Below, piece after piece: positions 1 to 7,240 of a stretch of 64,000 nucleotides of DNA. Position 1 is the first letter of the stretch; every line of letters begins with the position of its first letter. The translations under genes were made by a program, and so were the position numbers. The DNA is from Jejuia algarum (lineage in GTDB: Bacteria > Bacteroidota > Bacteroidia > Flavobacteriales > Flavobacteriaceae). Location of the stretch: assembly GCA_947495775.1 (NCBI GenBank), contig CANMAQ010000019.1, forward strand, positions 1 through 64,000. The letters run 5' to 3'. Below the pieces are notes generated by a model. The model ran no database searches. It was given only the letters and a program-made list of their open reading frames with translations, and was not told the origin of the DNA.

Positions 1-71
1 AATAAAGCTAGAAAAGCCCTTAGAGCGCCTTATTTAAAGCCATTTTTTAGGAAATTATGGACTTGTGCAAC
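1..71 (+). mobile_element. Right end of an IS1182-family element (copy 1, cut by window edge)
   Basis: These bases match the right end of the nearly complete IS at 3193-4878 (compare 4808-4878) with only a few differences, and end in the same terminal motif GACTTGTGCAAC (60-71). The rest of the element lies left of the window. The next bases, GGTTACCCGTGTT, are almost identical to those after copy 2, so both copies sit at the same kind of site. Family assignment rests on the transposase of copy 2. Confidence 0.85.
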
Positions 72-80
72 GGTTACCCG

Positions 81-748
81 TGTTGTAGGTAGTTTTTTTC
101 TGTATAATAACTAGTCAATTGTTTCTACTCTAAAATCCTTTTTGTCAGGGTCTTTATTTAAAATCCTTACGGGATAATTGAGTTCAAGTTTATTGTCTAA
201 GAATATTTCGATATTAAATTCTTTCTCAAACCTCATAAACCAGCTATCACGTCTATAAATCTCACAATTCTGCTTAGTCATTTGTCCAACTATCATCATT
301 AAAGCGATTTGAACTTCTTTTTCATACATATAAAAATGCGGGAATACTCCAATCATTTTCCAATCTGTACTTTCTATTTTACCTGCATTCGGTTTATATT
401 TTACATTTCTTGCATTTCTTTTTTCAGATGAGTATTCAACAGAAGCAATTGCTTTATTATGAGTAGTATCAAATTCAATTTTTATCCCCATTATTGTTTC
501 AGGTTCTCTTAAAAAGATTATCCCTCCAGTAAATGTTTTCTTGATAATAAATCTTCCAGATTCCATAAACAAACTAAAATCCTGTTTCAGTAATCCTTTT
601 TGATTTTCATCTGTAATTTGAGTGTCAATTAATTTATAAGCAGACTCTAAATCTCTTAATAATTTTTGACCTCTCGGTGGAAAGATAATTTCATTTATAA
701 GATTATATACTGAGTCTTTATTCATTTTTTTTGCAATTACCTACAACA
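81..748 (-). repeat. Cassette unit 1: gene bracketed by inverted arms TGTTGTAGGTA / TACCTACAACA
   Basis: An 11-bp perfect inverted repeat lies at 81-91 and 738-748, just outside the gene 111-725. The arm is specific to this unit; the other four units in the region have different arms in the same positions. The arrangement matches a linear integron cassette, where the bases at the gene's 5' side and the site at its 3' side are two halves of one recombination site in the circular form. That reading is inference. Confidence 0.7.
111..725 (-). CDS. Hypothetical protein, 204 aa (cassette gene)
   Basis: I do not recognise this protein. It is soluble, with no signal peptide or membrane segment, mixed charge, and a conserved-looking middle part rich in aromatic residues (around residues 125-165, with FPHFYMYEKE and RRDSWFMRFE). 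The ATG start is preceded by a run of T on the plus strand (A-rich leader on the message), as for the other cassette genes. The stop TAG is 19 bases inside the left cassette arm. It is the only gene between its arms and no promoter box is evident, so it may depend on read-through from outside. Confidence 0.7.
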   Translation of the reverse strand: MNKDSVYNLINEIIFPPRGQKLLRDLESAYKLIDTQITDENQKGLLKQDFSLFMESGRFIIKKTFTGGIIFLREPETIMGIKIEFDTTHNKAIASVEYSSEKRNARNVKYKPNAGKIESTDWKMIGVFPHFYMYEKEVQIALMMIVGQMTKQNCEIYRRDSWFMRFEKEFNIEIFLDNKLELNYPVRILNKDPDKKDFRVETID

Positions 749-750
749 TA

Positions 751-776
751 GATATATGTGCAATTGCACATATATC
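751..776. repeat. 26-bp perfect palindrome 5' of cassette gene 1
   Basis: The half site is GATATATGTGCAA followed by its exact reverse complement. It starts two bases after the right cassette arm. Palindromes of the same length stand at the same place in two other units (1839-1864 and 9697-9722), with different sequence but a shared ATATG/CATAT flavour, so position and length are conserved more than sequence. It could be a folded single-strand recombination site or a regulator site. Confidence 0.75.
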
Positions 777-789
777 TCATGTACGTGTT

Positions 790-936
790 TCACAAATCTA
801 AAAGATTTTTTACAGATTCAAAACTACTAATAGCTACATGTGTGTATATTTCTGTAGTTTCCGAGCTATTATGTCCTAATAGAATTTGTATCTGTCTCAA
901 ATTGGTGCCATTTTCCTGTAAAATACTAAGAGGTGG
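790..936 (-). pseudogene. Truncated tyrosine recombinase (C-terminal fragment)
   Basis: Reading the minus strand, the open stretch of 48 codons ends in TGA at 790-792 and contains ENGTNLRQIQILLGHNSS and TTEIYTHVA, the hallmark C-terminal motif of tyrosine recombinases: the LGH histidine and the IYTHV tyrosine nucleophile. The first catalytic arginine and the HxxR motif are missing, and the reading frame runs into the ssrA-adjacent repeat at about 935. It is therefore a fragment of the integrase that probably built this island. The plus-strand ORF over the same bases is a shadow. Confidence 0.85.
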
Positions 937-1085
937 CTAAAACAGTTCAAACCACTACCTCACTCACAACATGACCTTTACACAAAAACTACAAATCAAG
1001 GTAAAACAAAAAAATCGCTTCAAACATCTTGTTTAAAGCGATTTAATTAAAATTGTGACCGCAAGTCGGAGGTACAGAGTTCGAA
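935..1085 (-). repeat. Diverged second copy of the ssrA 3' end and its terminator (old att site)
   Basis: From GGCTAAAACAGTTCAAACCA onward this stretch aligns, with many substitutions, to 9838-9980 next to the real tmRNA gene. It includes a terminator hairpin (AAATCGCTT at 1012-1020, AAGCGATTT at 1036-1044, T-run on the minus strand) and a degenerate piece of the tmRNA 3' end (GTCGGAGG then GTTCGAAC at 1065-1085). It looks like the far attachment site left by tandem integration at ssrA. Confidence 0.75.
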
Positions 1086-1150
1086 CTTTTTGAAGCATGA
1101 TATCTTCCTAATACTCTCAAAATCTCATGCTGTTTTAAGTTTGTAAGTAC

Positions 1151-1225
1151 GCTTTGAAAATCGTTTTTTACTAAGCGGATAAAGACAACACCATATATAG
1201 AGTTGGCCTATCGGCACGCCATATG
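1151..1225. repeat. Cassette-junction repeat, copy 1
   Basis: This shares GAAAATCGTTTT and CCTATCGGCACGCCATATG (1207-1225) with 2096-2176. Both copies lie just 3' (on the minus strand) of a cassette gene, immediately before the gene-specific arm. ATATAG and CATATG flanking the shared block can pair, so it can fold into a hairpin like an attC site. About 125 bases to its left (1086-1150) hold nothing else I can name. Confidence 0.6.
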
Positions 1226-1231
1226 TTTCTT

Positions 1232-1832
1232 AATTGTGCACTGGCTTTTATTTTTTCAGTTCGTTTCGATACAACTCCGCTAACAATTTCCGTTTAGTTT
1301 CGCTTTTTAAAATATTCTGTAACCACATTTGTGGTTGGTCAGTTTCATTTCCATATTCTCGGTCTTTGTATTCTTTAAATTCCGAAAATTCAAGCCAATT
1401 TATATTGTGAATGTGCTGAAGTGAATAAACAGCCATTTCTCCATTTGTTGCCCCAAAAAACGGACAAGTATGAACTTTAGTTTTTGTTGTGTCAGAGAGC
1501 TTACTGACTAGAAATTCAGTCAATTCCGTTTTGTCATTTTTCGCAAACATTTTCCATTCCTTTTCGCTAAAAACCATTGTTGGGATTTCTCTCTTTTTTT
1601 CAGTGACATATTGAGTTCCGCCTAAACAACCTCCTTTTTCAAAAACCATAAAATTCCACTGTTCCGAAATTGAGTCGGTTTGCTGTAATTTCATTTGAGG
1701 AACTTCTTTGATCAATTCAGCCTTTTCCTTATTCAATTCCGATTCAGTTTCTGTTTGGTTTTTACAAGAAACTAAAGTCAAAATCAGAAGCAATATTTTT
1801 AATGGATTTCTCATTTTTTAAATTGTGCACAA
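1232..1832 (-). repeat. Cassette unit 2: gene bracketed by arms TTGTGCAC / GTGCACAA
   Basis: The inverted arms are at 1234-1241 and 1825-1832. They contain the self-complementary GTGCAC, so they also read as a direct repeat AATTGTGCAC (1232-1241 and 1821-1830). This is the weakest arm pair of the five units, but it stands in the same place relative to gene start and end, and is followed by the palindrome at 1839-1864. Confidence 0.5.
1248..1814 (-). CDS. Small lipoprotein, 188 aa, function unknown (cassette gene)
   Basis: The N terminus MRNPLKILLLILTLVSCKN is a lipoprotein signal with lipobox LVSC, so the mature protein starts at Cys17 and is attached to a membrane. The rest is polar, Glu/Lys-rich, with two cysteines (in GGCLGG and HTCPFF) that could form a disulfide. 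No family is recognised. It is the only gene between its cassette arms and follows the standard cassette layout: arm and palindrome upstream, the repeat at 1151-1225 downstream. Confidence 0.75.
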   Translation of the reverse strand: MRNPLKILLLILTLVSCKNQTETESELNKEKAELIKEVPQMKLQQTDSISEQWNFMVFEKGGCLGGTQYVTEKKREIPTMVFSEKEWKMFAKNDKTELTEFLVSKLSDTTKTKVHTCPFFGATNGEMAVYSLQHIHNINWLEFSEFKEYKDREYGNETDQPQMWLQNILKSETKRKLLAELYRNELKK

Positions 1833-1838
1833 CAATTG

Positions 1839-1864
1839 AATAACATGCATTATTGCATATTATT
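1839..1864. repeat. 26-bp imperfect palindrome 5' of cassette gene 2
   Basis: The left half AATAACATGCATT and the reverse complement of the right half, AATAATATGCAAT, differ at two of 13 positions. Length and position relative to the cassette arm match the palindromes at 751-776 and 9697-9722. The 230 bases that follow (1865-2095) hold no gene or clear signal that I can see. Confidence 0.65.
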
Positions 1865-2095
1865 TACACTATAAAGCTAATGCGTTTTTTATAATATTCA
1901 ATTAATTTACAGTTACATACATGTAATTTTATGTGTTTTACTAGAGCAAACACAGGTCTTTCGAATTGTCTTAAATCTCCCTATTTGCTATATATAGTGT
2001 TGAAAATAACTTGAAACCTTTTAAATCTTGAAACCTATAAACAAAAAGGCCGTCTCTTATTCTCCTAACTGCTAATCTTTAGCTTATAAAATACA

Positions 2096-2177
2096 TCTCG
2101 AAAATCGTTTTACCCCTTATCCAAGTGACGGATCAGTCAACAGGCATATAGCGTTAGCCTATCGGCACGCCATATGC
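2096..2177. repeat. Cassette-junction repeat, copy 2
   Basis: This is the second copy of the repeat at 1151-1225; CCTATCGGCACGCCATATG is at 2158-2176. Here GCATATAGCG (2144-2153) can pair with CGCCATATGC (2168-2177) to make a hairpin. It lies directly 3' of the cassette gene 2184-3008. Confidence 0.6.
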
Positions 2178-2183
2178 TTATTA

Positions 2184-3008
2184 TTACCCAACGTTTGTAT
2201 TTAATCTTTCTTTAGTTTTTTGCTCAAACCCCTTTTTCCAATCATTAAGATTGAAGTTATACCTTTCTTGGAAAGAAGATGTTTCCCAGTACATCATTAA
2301 AGCATAATTTTGTTCCATTAATAATGCTCTATTAATATCTCCAATATCATTAAGTCCAGAAATTATTTCACTTATTATCAAGTAATCATTATTCTCTTTT
2401 TTACCTCCAAAATTAAAGTCAATTTTTTTGCGATTTATAATTAGAGGATGATTTTTTAATTCCTCAACGGGATTTAAAGCCTTAATCATTCTTATAGCCT
2501 TTTGAGAAGGGAATTCAATCGCCCAGTTTGATAGAACTGAATTAATTATATTCTTTTGAAATTCTAATTCATCACCGACTCTTTTCTGTTGCGAAGCTAG
2601 TTTGAACCAATTTTCACTTAATTCTCCAAAACTATCGGTACTTTGTTTATAAAATTGAATAGCCTTTTCAGGATTATTTTGTTTCAATTGCTCATTTCCT
2701 CTATTAAGGAAATTCAAGACAAATTTTTCATCATCAATTTCTTCTTCTCCCCAATCAAAATCATTTAATTTATACCACTCTAGAAATTTATCCAAGTTTG
2801 AAAACCTTGGAACAATAATTCCTTCATCGTGAATCATTTCACAAATAATTGGTTCTTGATTTTCTCTTCCAAACTCCCAATAAAAACCAAAATAATCTCC
2901 ATTTCCTAAACTTGCTTCATCAAATTGTAAAAATCCGTTTGGTGGATATACTCCAACCTCTATTTCTGAATTTATAGAAACCTCATCTATTTTTTCTGGT
3001 AATTTCAT
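2184..3008 (-). CDS. SMI1/KNR4-like protein with TPR-like C-terminal part, 274 aa (cassette gene)
   Basis: Residues 1-85 resemble SMI1/KNR4-type proteins (SLGNGDYFGFYWEFGRE, then PIICEMIHDEG and FSNLDKFLEWY), a fold often found in immunity proteins against toxins. Residues 95-160 look like a tetratricopeptide hairpin (ALNFLNRG-like start, NPEKAIQFYKQS). There is no signal peptide. The stop codon TAA (2184-2186) lies inside the left cassette arm, so the last residues (NVG) are encoded by the arm itself. Domain assignment is from memory of the family and moderately sure; no toxin gene is nearby. Confidence 0.6.
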   Translation of the reverse strand: MKLPEKIDEVSINSEIEVGVYPPNGFLQFDEASLGNGDYFGFYWEFGRENQEPIICEMIHDEGIIVPRFSNLDKFLEWYKLNDFDWGEEEIDDEKFVLNFLNRGNEQLKQNNPEKAIQFYKQSTDSFGELSENWFKLASQQKRVGDELEFQKNIINSVLSNWAIEFPSQKAIRMIKALNPVEELKNHPLIINRKKIDFNFGGKKENNDYLIISEIISGLNDIGDINRALLMEQNYALMMYWETSSFQERYNFNLNDWKKGFEQKTKERLNTNVG

Positions 3009-3028
3009 TTTTTCCTAATGTTGGGTAA
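2184..3028 (-). repeat. Cassette unit 3: arms TTACCCAACGTT / AATGTTGGGTAA
   Basis: The arms at 2184-2195 and 3017-3028 are complementary over 12 bases with one mismatch. The right arm is followed by CGTTATAAATATGTGTCGTAGC, which resembles the sequence after the right arm of unit 4 (CGGTAAGTATAAGAAACGTAG), so units 3 and 4 share a common hairpin type upstream of the gene. Confidence 0.7.
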
Positions 3029-3048
3029 CGTTATAAATATGTGTCGTA

Positions 3049-3130
3049 GCAAGGCAAAATGTTACCGTGCTTTTCGATTTTTCTGCGCATTGGTTGCTAA
3101 CTTTTACTTTTTGCAAGCATTGCGCCTTAC
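3049..3130. repeat. Large imperfect hairpin between cassette 3 and the IS
   Basis: GCAAGGCAAAATG (3049-3061) is largely complementary to CATTGCGCCTTAC (3118-3130), 10 of 13 positions, enclosing a 56-base loop. It stands where units 1, 2 and 5 have a 26-bp palindrome. Together with the unit arms it gives the nested-arm layout of an attC-like site. Confidence 0.5.
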
Positions 3131-3192
3131 CAAATGTACAAGAACCATTCGATTCATCACTTAACTGCTATGATCACATATATGGTGTGTCT

Positions 3193-4878
3193 GTTGCACA
3201 AGTCTTGCTAAATATAATAATATTAATTATCTTTAGTAATGCAAGGAAAAAAGACCTATCAAGAAAAGTTGTTTCATACCTTTAAATTAAGCGACCATGT
3301 GCCTAAAACTAACTTTTACCGCCAGTTAAAAACCGTATTACATTTAGAATTCCTTTATAAAGAAACAGCTCCTTTTTATGGCTCTAGCGGCCAACAAAGC
3401 ATAGATCCTATTGTGTTTTTTTAACTCTGCTTAGTGGGCTATTTAGAGCATATTATTAGCTATAGAAAACTCATAGCCCATTGTAGTATGCGTCTAGATA
3501 TTCTCTATTTTCTAGGTTTTGATATTGACGAGCCTCTACCATGGCACTCCACCTTAAGCAGAACCAGACAGCTATTTCCAGAGCATGTTTTTGAAGGTGT
3601 ATTTCTTCATGTTTTTCAAATGTGCGTTAATAAAGGCATGGTAAAAGACAGCACGCAAGCCGTAGATTCTGCCTCTGTAAAAGCCAATGCAAGTATGGAT
3701 ACTTTAGAGTTAAAAGTACCTGCTCAGGAATTAGACGCCCACTTGGCAGATAGTCGCCATATCAGTAATCGTGATAAAGATACGTTTAGAACAGCAAAAG
3801 AAAACAAAGCTTCAAAAACCCAGCAAACCATTACAGCCAATACACAAGAGCTCAATAATATTACCGCGAGAAACAAGAACTGGAGTTCACAACAAAACCA
3901 TAGGCCTGGTGCTGCCAACAAAGGGTCTAGATATACCAGTAATAAAACCCATTACAGCCCCACAGATCCTGACGCCAGAATATCTGTAAAGCCTGGAAAG
4001 GCCAGAAAATTAAACTACAGCAGTCAACTAAGTGTAGATACGGCGCATCATGTTATAACAGACATAAAAGCCTATCATGTCGATGGTAAAGACAACCAGT
4101 ACTTAGAAGATATAATAAATAGATTAGATAGGCGCCTTTGGTGTTTTGGATTTAAATTTGAACACCTACTAGCAGATACAGGGTATAGTAGTGGGGAGAA
4201 TTATGCCTACTTAGAGCAAAAAGGGATAAAAAGTTATATCCCACCTCATGGCACTTACAAAGGTGGTCCCGATGGTTTTAAATATATCAAAGCACAAGAC
4301 CATTACATTTGCCCTAATCAACATATAGTTCCTTTTAAAAAGGTGTTTAGAGATTACCGTACACAAACCTTAAAAAAGGAATACCGCATCTCTAGCAAGC
4401 TTTGTAAACAATGCCCATTAGCTAGTAGATGCTTGGGGAAAACCGCCAAAGAAAAGAAATTTAGTGTCACTTACTATAGAGATGAATATGAACGAAATAA
4501 TGCAAGAATACAATCCCTTAAAGGTAGAGTAATGAAAGCCAAACGGCAAAGTACCGTAGAACCTGTTTTTGGAACGCTTACTCAGTTTATGGGCTTACGA
4601 AAAATAAATACTATAGGGATGAGACAGGCCAATAAAGTCATGCTGCTCTCTGCTATAGCTTATAACCTTAAAAAATACCTGAAGTTCACTCAAAATAGGG
4701 TGAAAAGTGCTGCAGGACAATTGTTTTTGTAGGTGTTCTACAAAAGGAAAATTCTAAGCCTCTAGTATCAAATTTAAGCCTTCTAAAATATATATTTTAG
4801 ATAAGGACATAAAGCTAGAAAAGCCCTTAGAGTTCCTTATTTAAAACCATTTTTTAGGAAATTATGGACTTGTGCAAC
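3193..4878 (+). mobile_element. IS1182-family insertion sequence (copy 2)
   Basis: The ends are the inverted motif GTTGCACAAGTC (3193-3204) and GACTTGTGCAAC (4867-4878). Between them lies a single transposase frame on the plus strand, broken by a stop. The right 70 bases match copy 1 at 1-71. The exact outer boundary and target duplication are not certain, because the bases beyond the right end (GGTTACC) are shared by both copies. It sits between cassette 3 and the 3' arm of cassette 4. Confidence 0.85.
3239..4732 (+). pseudogene. IS1182-family transposase interrupted by a nonsense codon
   Basis: The N-terminal part (3239-3424, ending SIDPIVFF) and the rest (from 3425, LCLVGYLEHIISYRKL) are in the same frame, separated only by TAA at 3422-3424. 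A single base change from AAA (Lys) would create it. The C-terminal part keeps the catalytic set of the DDE transposase: Asp in AVDSASVKAN, Asp in LLADTGYSSG and Glu in STVEPVFGTL, plus the cysteine cluster of this family. Full length would be about 497 aa, normal for the family. Copy 2 is probably immobile unless helped in trans or by stop-codon read-through. Confidence 0.85.
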
Positions 4879-4933
4879 GGTTACCTGTGTTACCACACGT
4901 TTTTTTTCGTTACTAATGTTCATTCAATGTCAT

Positions 4934-5236
4934 TTACGGACTTTTTATATTTAACAAATTTAATAGATAAATACCCAAGCTCAAAATTATCAACCATCCA
5001 ATCGCATATATTTTGTCTATTAAAATTAATTGAATTGCAATAAACTGTGATAGTATAGCAAAAGATATATAAACTATAAATAATAGTAGATTTTTCTTAA
5101 ACTTGTTAATCTGCTTGAGTTTTGAAAGTTTATTTAAGACAGAAATTAAAAAAGATGGAAGAACAATATATGTAAATAAACTTAAAAGTAAAATTAATTG
5201 AACTGCATAACCAGTTGCATCTGCTATTCCTATCAT
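4934..5236 (-). CDS. Small membrane protein, 100 aa, function unknown (cassette gene)
   Basis: About three hydrophobic helices are visible: residues 10-32, 47-68 and 72-95. A basic loop with KLSKLKQINKFKK sits between the first two, so that loop is probably cytoplasmic. The ATG overlaps the TGA of the upstream gene by four bases (ATGA), indicating coupled translation. The two genes travel as one cassette and probably work together. No family recognised. Confidence 0.65.
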   Translation of the reverse strand: MIGIADATGYAVQLILLLSLFTYIVLPSFLISVLNKLSKLKQINKFKKNLLLFIVYISFAILSQFIAIQLILIDKIYAIGWLIILSLGIYLLNLLNIKSP

Positions 5237-5616
5237 TTTATTTTAATTTTTCTTTTTGGTGAGTTTTCCCAAGTTTGAGTTAATTCATAATCTTTTAATT
5301 CCGTATTTGGATAAGTTCCGGCATAATTCCAAATCTCAAGATTGTCAATTATTCCATTTGAAAAGAATAAAGTGCAATTCTCTCCGATTTCCAATTCGGA
5401 TGATTTTATTTCAACTCCGTCTATTATTAAATCGTCCTTTTCAAAACGATATTTTTCAATTCCATTTGTATGTTCAAATCCGATAAAAACTCCATTACCT
5501 GTATATTCATAGTCAGATTCTGTGATAAAGTCAATTTGCAGTCTCGTTTTGATTCCGTAATTATCCCCATCCAAGAGTAATTCTAAAATATCAGCTATAA
5601 ATTTCGATTTCAGCAT
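5233..5616 (-). CDS. Hypothetical protein, 127 aa (cassette gene)
   Basis: A small acidic soluble protein with alternating strand-like segments (DNYGIKTRLQIDFITES, YEYTGNGVFIGFEH, KIELGENCTLFF-like) suggesting a beta fold. No signal peptide and no recognised family. It is the first gene of a two-gene cassette; its TGA overlaps the ATG of the membrane protein downstream. The soluble plus membrane pair recalls toxin/immunity or effector/anchor pairs, but nothing in the sequence proves this. Confidence 0.65.
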   Translation of the reverse strand: MLKSKFIADILELLLDGDNYGIKTRLQIDFITESDYEYTGNGVFIGFEHTNGIEKYRFEKDDLIIDGVEIKSSELEIGENCTLFFSNGIIDNLEIWNYAGTYPNTELKDYELTQTWENSPKRKIKIK

Positions 5617-5649
5617 TTTTTTCTAATGTGTGGTAACGGTAAGTATAAG

Positions 5650-5808
5650 AAACGTAGGGCAGGTGATAACACTATCGTTTCGGTTTATTACTTAGCTAAA
5701 TATAAATATTTTGCTTTTATCTTTTTTACTATAAACGCCAAATTTTATATTTAGCGGACTTTGTTAATATTCACAGAACTTTCGGTTTAGCACAAACGCC
5801 CTATGTTT
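5650..5808. repeat. Large hairpin upstream of cassette 4
   Basis: AAACGTAGGGC (5650-5660) pairs with GCCCTATGTTT (5798-5808), 10 of 11 positions, around a 137-base AT-rich loop. It follows the right arm of unit 4 in the same way as the hairpin at 3049-3130 follows unit 3. Confidence 0.55.
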
Positions 5809-5869
5809 TTTAGCATCCATGAAAAAGCAGAAAGTCCAGTATCTTTAAAGTATTCTAAAACAGTAAAAT

Positions 5870-6925
5870 ATGAAAACTAAACAAACTGCTCGACCAAAGT
5901 TATATATTGGGATTGACATTCACAAACGAAGCTGGAAGATCCATTGCTCTACTGATTTATTTTCTGGTAAATCCTTTACAATGCCCTCGCAACCAGAAAT
6001 TTTAAAAAATTATGTTTTGAAACATTTCCCGAATTATGAAGTCTCCACAGCTTATGAAGCGGGGTGCTGTGGTTATTATGCGCATCGTTGCTTCATGAAT
6101 TATGGCTGGCGCTCACTGGTAGTAAATCCAGCAGATATTCACCGCAAAGGAAAAGAGAAATACACAAAAACCGATAAAATAGATGCTCAGTTAATAAGTA
6201 GAGAACTCAAAGATGGGCGATTAGATAGTATAGAGGTTCCCGATATTAAACGTGAACAATTACGAAGTCTATTTCGTCGCCGAAATGATTTAGTAAAGGA
6301 TTTTAGACGGGTCAAGAGCTATATAAAGATGCAACTACTATATTTTGGCATTCATATTCCAGAAGAGTTTGATAACGACCATTGGAGTCATAAGTTTAGA
6401 AACTGGGTAGATGCCATCGTTTTTAAATATCCTACTGCGCGAGAAAGCTTAGACAGTAGGATGCGTTACTTTAGATTTATTGATCAAGAATTACGGGATG
6501 TATCTACAAAATTACGAGCGTATTGTCGTAAGCATTACAAGAAAGATTATTATTTATTGCGAAGCATTCCCGGGATAGGTGGCATTGTTGCCTGTGGTAT
6601 TATAAGTGAATTGGGGGATTTACGCCGATTTAACAGTATAAAACATTTAGCAGGTTACGTGGGTTTGGCTCCAGGAGTCCATCAAAGTGGGGACAACCAA
6701 AGAAGCACAGGAATTACAATGCGTGCGCATCGTTTAGTGCGAAGTTACTTTATAGAGGCCTCATGGCAAGCGATACGAACAGATCCCGTGATGCAAGCTT
6801 ATTATCGTAAGCATTTAGGGAAAAACGTAAAAACGGTTATCATTAAAATAGCGAGAAAATTATTAAGTAGAACCCTTGCGGTAATCAAAACAGAAACACC
6901 CTACGCCATAGGCGTGATAGAATAA
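5870..6925 (+). CDS. IS110-family transposase, 351 aa, intact
   Basis: This DEDD-type transposase has the RuvC-like acidic residues near Asp16 (IGIDIHK), Glu63 (AYEAG) and Asp102/Asp105 (KTDKIDAQ), and a C-terminal Transposase_20 domain (IPGIGGIVACGIISELGD) with the serine nucleophile region PGVHQSGDNQRS (Ser273). Length is normal and nothing is broken, so the element may be active. IS110-family enzymes use a structured noncoding RNA from the element's own ends to choose their target; see the candidate region after the gene. The element lies between cassettes 4 and 5, and its exact ends are not resolved here. Confidence 0.9.
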   Translation: MKTKQTARPKLYIGIDIHKRSWKIHCSTDLFSGKSFTMPSQPEILKNYVLKHFPNYEVSTAYEAGCCGYYAHRCFMNYGWRSLVVNPADIHRKGKEKYTKTDKIDAQLISRELKDGRLDSIEVPDIKREQLRSLFRRRNDLVKDFRRVKSYIKMQLLYFGIHIPEEFDNDHWSHKFRNWVDAIVFKYPTARESLDSRMRYFRFIDQELRDVSTKLRAYCRKHYKKDYYLLRSIPGIGGIVACGIISELGDLRRFNSIKHLAGYVGLAPGVHQSGDNQRSTGITMRAHRLVRSYFIEASWQAIRTDPVMQAYYRKHLGKNVKTVIIKIARKLLSRTLAVIKTETPYAIGVIE

Positions 6926-7155
6926 ATAACCAATAACAAAGCTCAAAACAACTAAAACCTGTATCACAAAACAATGTAGGTGACCAACTCTTAAGTTAGG
7001 ATCACATTTTTTTAGCAAGTGGCCAGGTTTATAATAACTTAAAATCATAGAGATGCTGGTGAACACGCCATTGGCGCGTATCACATATAGGATGCGGAGC
7101 AAGTTATTTAAAGGCGATTGAAATATTGATAATCCTATCGGAATTATCAACATTC
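6926..7155. other. Structured noncoding end of the IS110 element, candidate guide-RNA region
   Basis: No gene is present. Two hairpins are visible: GTGA..CGCC ATT GGCG..TCAC at 7059-7084, and TTGATAATCC with GGAATTATCAA at 7126-7150, whose stem extends outward with one mismatch. A long structured 3' noncoding end fits elements of the IS1111 group, whose guide RNA lies downstream of the transposase; in the IS110 group proper it lies upstream. Which applies here cannot be told from sequence alone. Confidence 0.4.
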
Positions 7156-7240
7156 CAACACCACAGAAATACCATTATGAGATAAATTAAAAAATAAATA
7201 TTAACTTTGAAGAACTAGGCTAGTGCTTTTCATAGGATAC

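Larger units (their letters stand above)
4889..5637 (-). repeat. Cassette unit 4: arms GTTACCACAC / GTGTGGTAAC around two genes
   Basis: A 10-bp perfect inverted repeat at 4889-4898 and 5628-5637 encloses the overlapping gene pair 5616-5233 and 5236-4934. The left arm is ten bases from the IS right end, nearly the same distance as in unit 1, where the other IS copy lies. Confidence 0.7.

Noticed and set aside
758..940. Plus-strand ORF of 60 codons
   Set aside because: The minus strand here encodes an unmistakable integrase C terminus; the plus-strand frame is its shadow.
3181..4890. Target-site duplication around IS1182 copy 2
   Set aside because: GTGT-type bases occur on both sides, but the boundary is ambiguous and no convincing exact duplication can be assigned.
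5233..5616. Toxin-antitoxin pair with 4934-5236
   Set aside because: The overlap and small sizes are suggestive, but neither protein shows a toxin or antitoxin motif; the membrane partner is larger than typical type I toxins.
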